From assembly GCA_028697875.1 (NCBI GenBank), contig JAQVEQ010000053.1:1-15199 (forward strand): 15,199 bases of DNA, written 5' to 3'. This document shows positions 14,314 to 15,199 of the stretch, in pieces. The position numbers and the translations under genes are program-made. The stretch's first letter is position 1; each line of letters starts with the position of its first letter. The notes under the pieces were generated by a model. It ran no database searches, was not told the DNA's origin, and was given only the letters and a program-made list of their open reading frames with translations. The stretch is from Novosphingobium sp. Its GTDB lineage: Bacteria > Pseudomonadota > Alphaproteobacteria > Sphingomonadales > Sphingomonadaceae.

Positions 14314-15123
14314 ATGCTGTCACTATCACTCGATCATATCACCGCAGTGGACACCACGCCTGTCCAGCTTGCAGAAGCCGCTCACGCAGCCGGATGCCGC
14401 GGTATCTGCCTGTTCATGGAGCCGATGGAGGTCCTGCCGCACCTGCCGCAGTTCGACATCTATGGCGACCTCGCCCAGCGCAGGGAGTTCGGCCAGCGGA
14501 TGAAGGATCTCGGCATCTCCTTCGACCTTGCCTATCCCTTCACGCTCGCTGGCCGGACGGAAATCGATAACTTCAAGCGGGCGATGGAATGCGCGGCCGA
14601 ACTCGACGCGCAATTGCTCAACGCCCTGATGTACGACCGCAACCCGGAGCGGCGGCTCGACAAGTTCGGGCAGTTTTGCGACCTCGCCAAGAGCTTCGGC
14701 CTGCGCGTGGGCGTCGAATTCTACACCGTTTCGCAAGTCCGCTCGCTGGCCGATGCGCTGGAGCTGGTCAGCCAGATCGGCCGCCCCGGCGAAGTGGGGA
14801 TCGTTGCCGACCTCTTGCACCTGATGCGGTCCGGCGGCTCGATCGAGGAACTGGCAGCGGCGCCTGCCGAATACATCCTCTACGGCCAGATCTGCGACGG
14901 TGCGGCCAGCTGCCCGGACGATCAGCTGGACTACGAGGCGTCGTCCGAACGCCTGCTGCCGGGCGAAGGCGTGTTCGATCTCAAGGGCTTTGCCGCGGCC
15001 TTGCCCGAAGGTTGCCCGGTCAGCGTCGAACTGCCGCGCAATTCCGCGCTGGAAGCGGGTGTGCCCGTGGCCAAGCGTGTGCGGCTGGCAGTCGAAGGGG
15101 TGCGTCAGGCATTGGTTGCCTGA
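14314..15123 (+). CDS. Sugar phosphate isomerase/epimerase-like TIM-barrel protein
   Basis: A 269-residue protein of the xylose-isomerase-like / AP endonuclease 2 TIM-barrel superfamily. The divalent-metal ligand pattern is visible along successive strands: Glu135 (RVGVEFYT), Asp166 and His169 (VADLLHLMRSGG), Gln192 (LYGQICDG) and Glu239 (PVSVEL). The ERLLPGEGVFDL segment at 212-223 is a frequent signature of hydroxypyruvate-isomerase, inosose-dehydratase and related 'sugar isomerase' proteins. Such proteins isomerise, epimerise or dehydrate hydroxy-ketones, but many in degradation clusters act on non-sugar substrates, so the reaction is not assigned. ATG 14314 is chosen because AGGGGT precedes it closely and similarity starts there; the frame upstream to 14128 is low-complexity read-through. 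It is divergent from the PaaY-like gene. Confidence 0.88.
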   Translation: MLSLSLDHITAVDTTPVQLAEAAHAAGCRGICLFMEPMEVLPHLPQFDIYGDLAQRREFGQRMKDLGISFDLAYPFTLAGRTEIDNFKRAMECAAELDAQLLNALMYDRNPERRLDKFGQFCDLAKSFGLRVGVEFYTVSQVRSLADALELVSQIGRPGEVGIVADLLHLMRSGGSIEELAAAPAEYILYGQICDGAASCPDDQLDYEASSERLLPGEGVFDLKGFAAALPEGCPVSVELPRNSALEAGVPVAKRVRLAVEGVRQALVA

Positions 15124-15144
15124 TTCCGGCACTGACGAAATGAA

Positions 15145-15178
15145 AAAGGGCGGGGTTGCCATGCAGCACCCGCCCTTT
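15145..15178 (+). terminator. Intrinsic terminator-like hairpin after the TIM-barrel gene
   Basis: AAAGGGCGGG (15145-15154) pairs perfectly with CCCGCCCTTT (15169-15178), a 10-bp stem with a 14-base loop, 21 bases after the stop codon. The T run is only three bases, so efficiency is uncertain. It also lies close to the window edge, so the next gene is unknown. Confidence 0.55.
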
Positions 15179-15199
15179 CCATGTCCGGCTGAGGGCGCT

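Noticed and set aside
9262..14316. Identical AGGGGTGTCATG before the receptor (9261-9272) and TIM-barrel (14305-14316) starts
   Set aside because: Short similarity between two ribosome binding sites, expected by chance and shared function; the sequences diverge on both sides.

Overview
The window looks like chromosomal or megaplasmid accessory DNA from a sphingomonad-type alphaproteobacterium (Novosphingobium/Sphingobium-like). This is an inference from high GC, two large TonB-dependent receptors, a P450cam-like cytochrome P450 pair and a mix of catabolic oxidoreductases, not from a marker gene. No rRNA, tRNA, CRISPR array, transposase or integrase was seen, and no gene-free stretch exceeds about 230 bases.

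Layout. 1-1335 (+) is the C-terminal part of a TonB-dependent receptor. An AraC-family regulator (+) follows, then a small single-cluster ferredoxin and a P450 that overlap by one base (2395-3821, +). A strong intrinsic terminator (3874-3914) separates this unit from a second one: a shrunken ferredoxin remnant (4049-4153), a second P450 of exactly the same length (4150-5367) and an epoxide-hydrolase-type alpha/beta hydrolase (5379-6347). On the minus strand lie a periplasmic PAP2-type acid phosphatase (6375-7193) and, upstream of it, a FAD-dependent dehydrogenase of the ketosteroid-dehydrogenase/fumarate-reductase class (7313-9079). The latter is divergent from a complete TonB-dependent receptor (9270-11642, +) followed by an SDR dehydrogenase (11722-12465, +). 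A bidirectional terminator (12551-12588) separates the SDR from a convergent VOC-fold protein (12628-13299, -). A PaaY/CaiE-type hexapeptide protein (13505-14134, -) is divergent from a sugar-isomerase-like TIM-barrel protein (14314-15123, +).

How it may work together (inference): the receptors import a scarce or bulky hydrophobic compound, the P450s oxidise it, the hydrolase opens an epoxide to a diol, and the SDR and flavin dehydrogenase carry out further oxidation. The VOC and PaaY-like proteins may act later. The substrate cannot be read from the sequence, and no ferredoxin reductase is present.

The most notable observation is that the ferredoxin-P450 cassette is duplicated in tandem. 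The second ferredoxin has lost exactly 35 codons in frame between two near-identical TGCCCSGAAG repeats that encode the Cys-Pro-Glu motifs. It has also lost two more cluster ligands, yet it keeps its start, its Shine-Dalgarno spacing and a 4-base ATGA overlap with the P450. It looks like an electron-transfer gene reduced to a translational leader.
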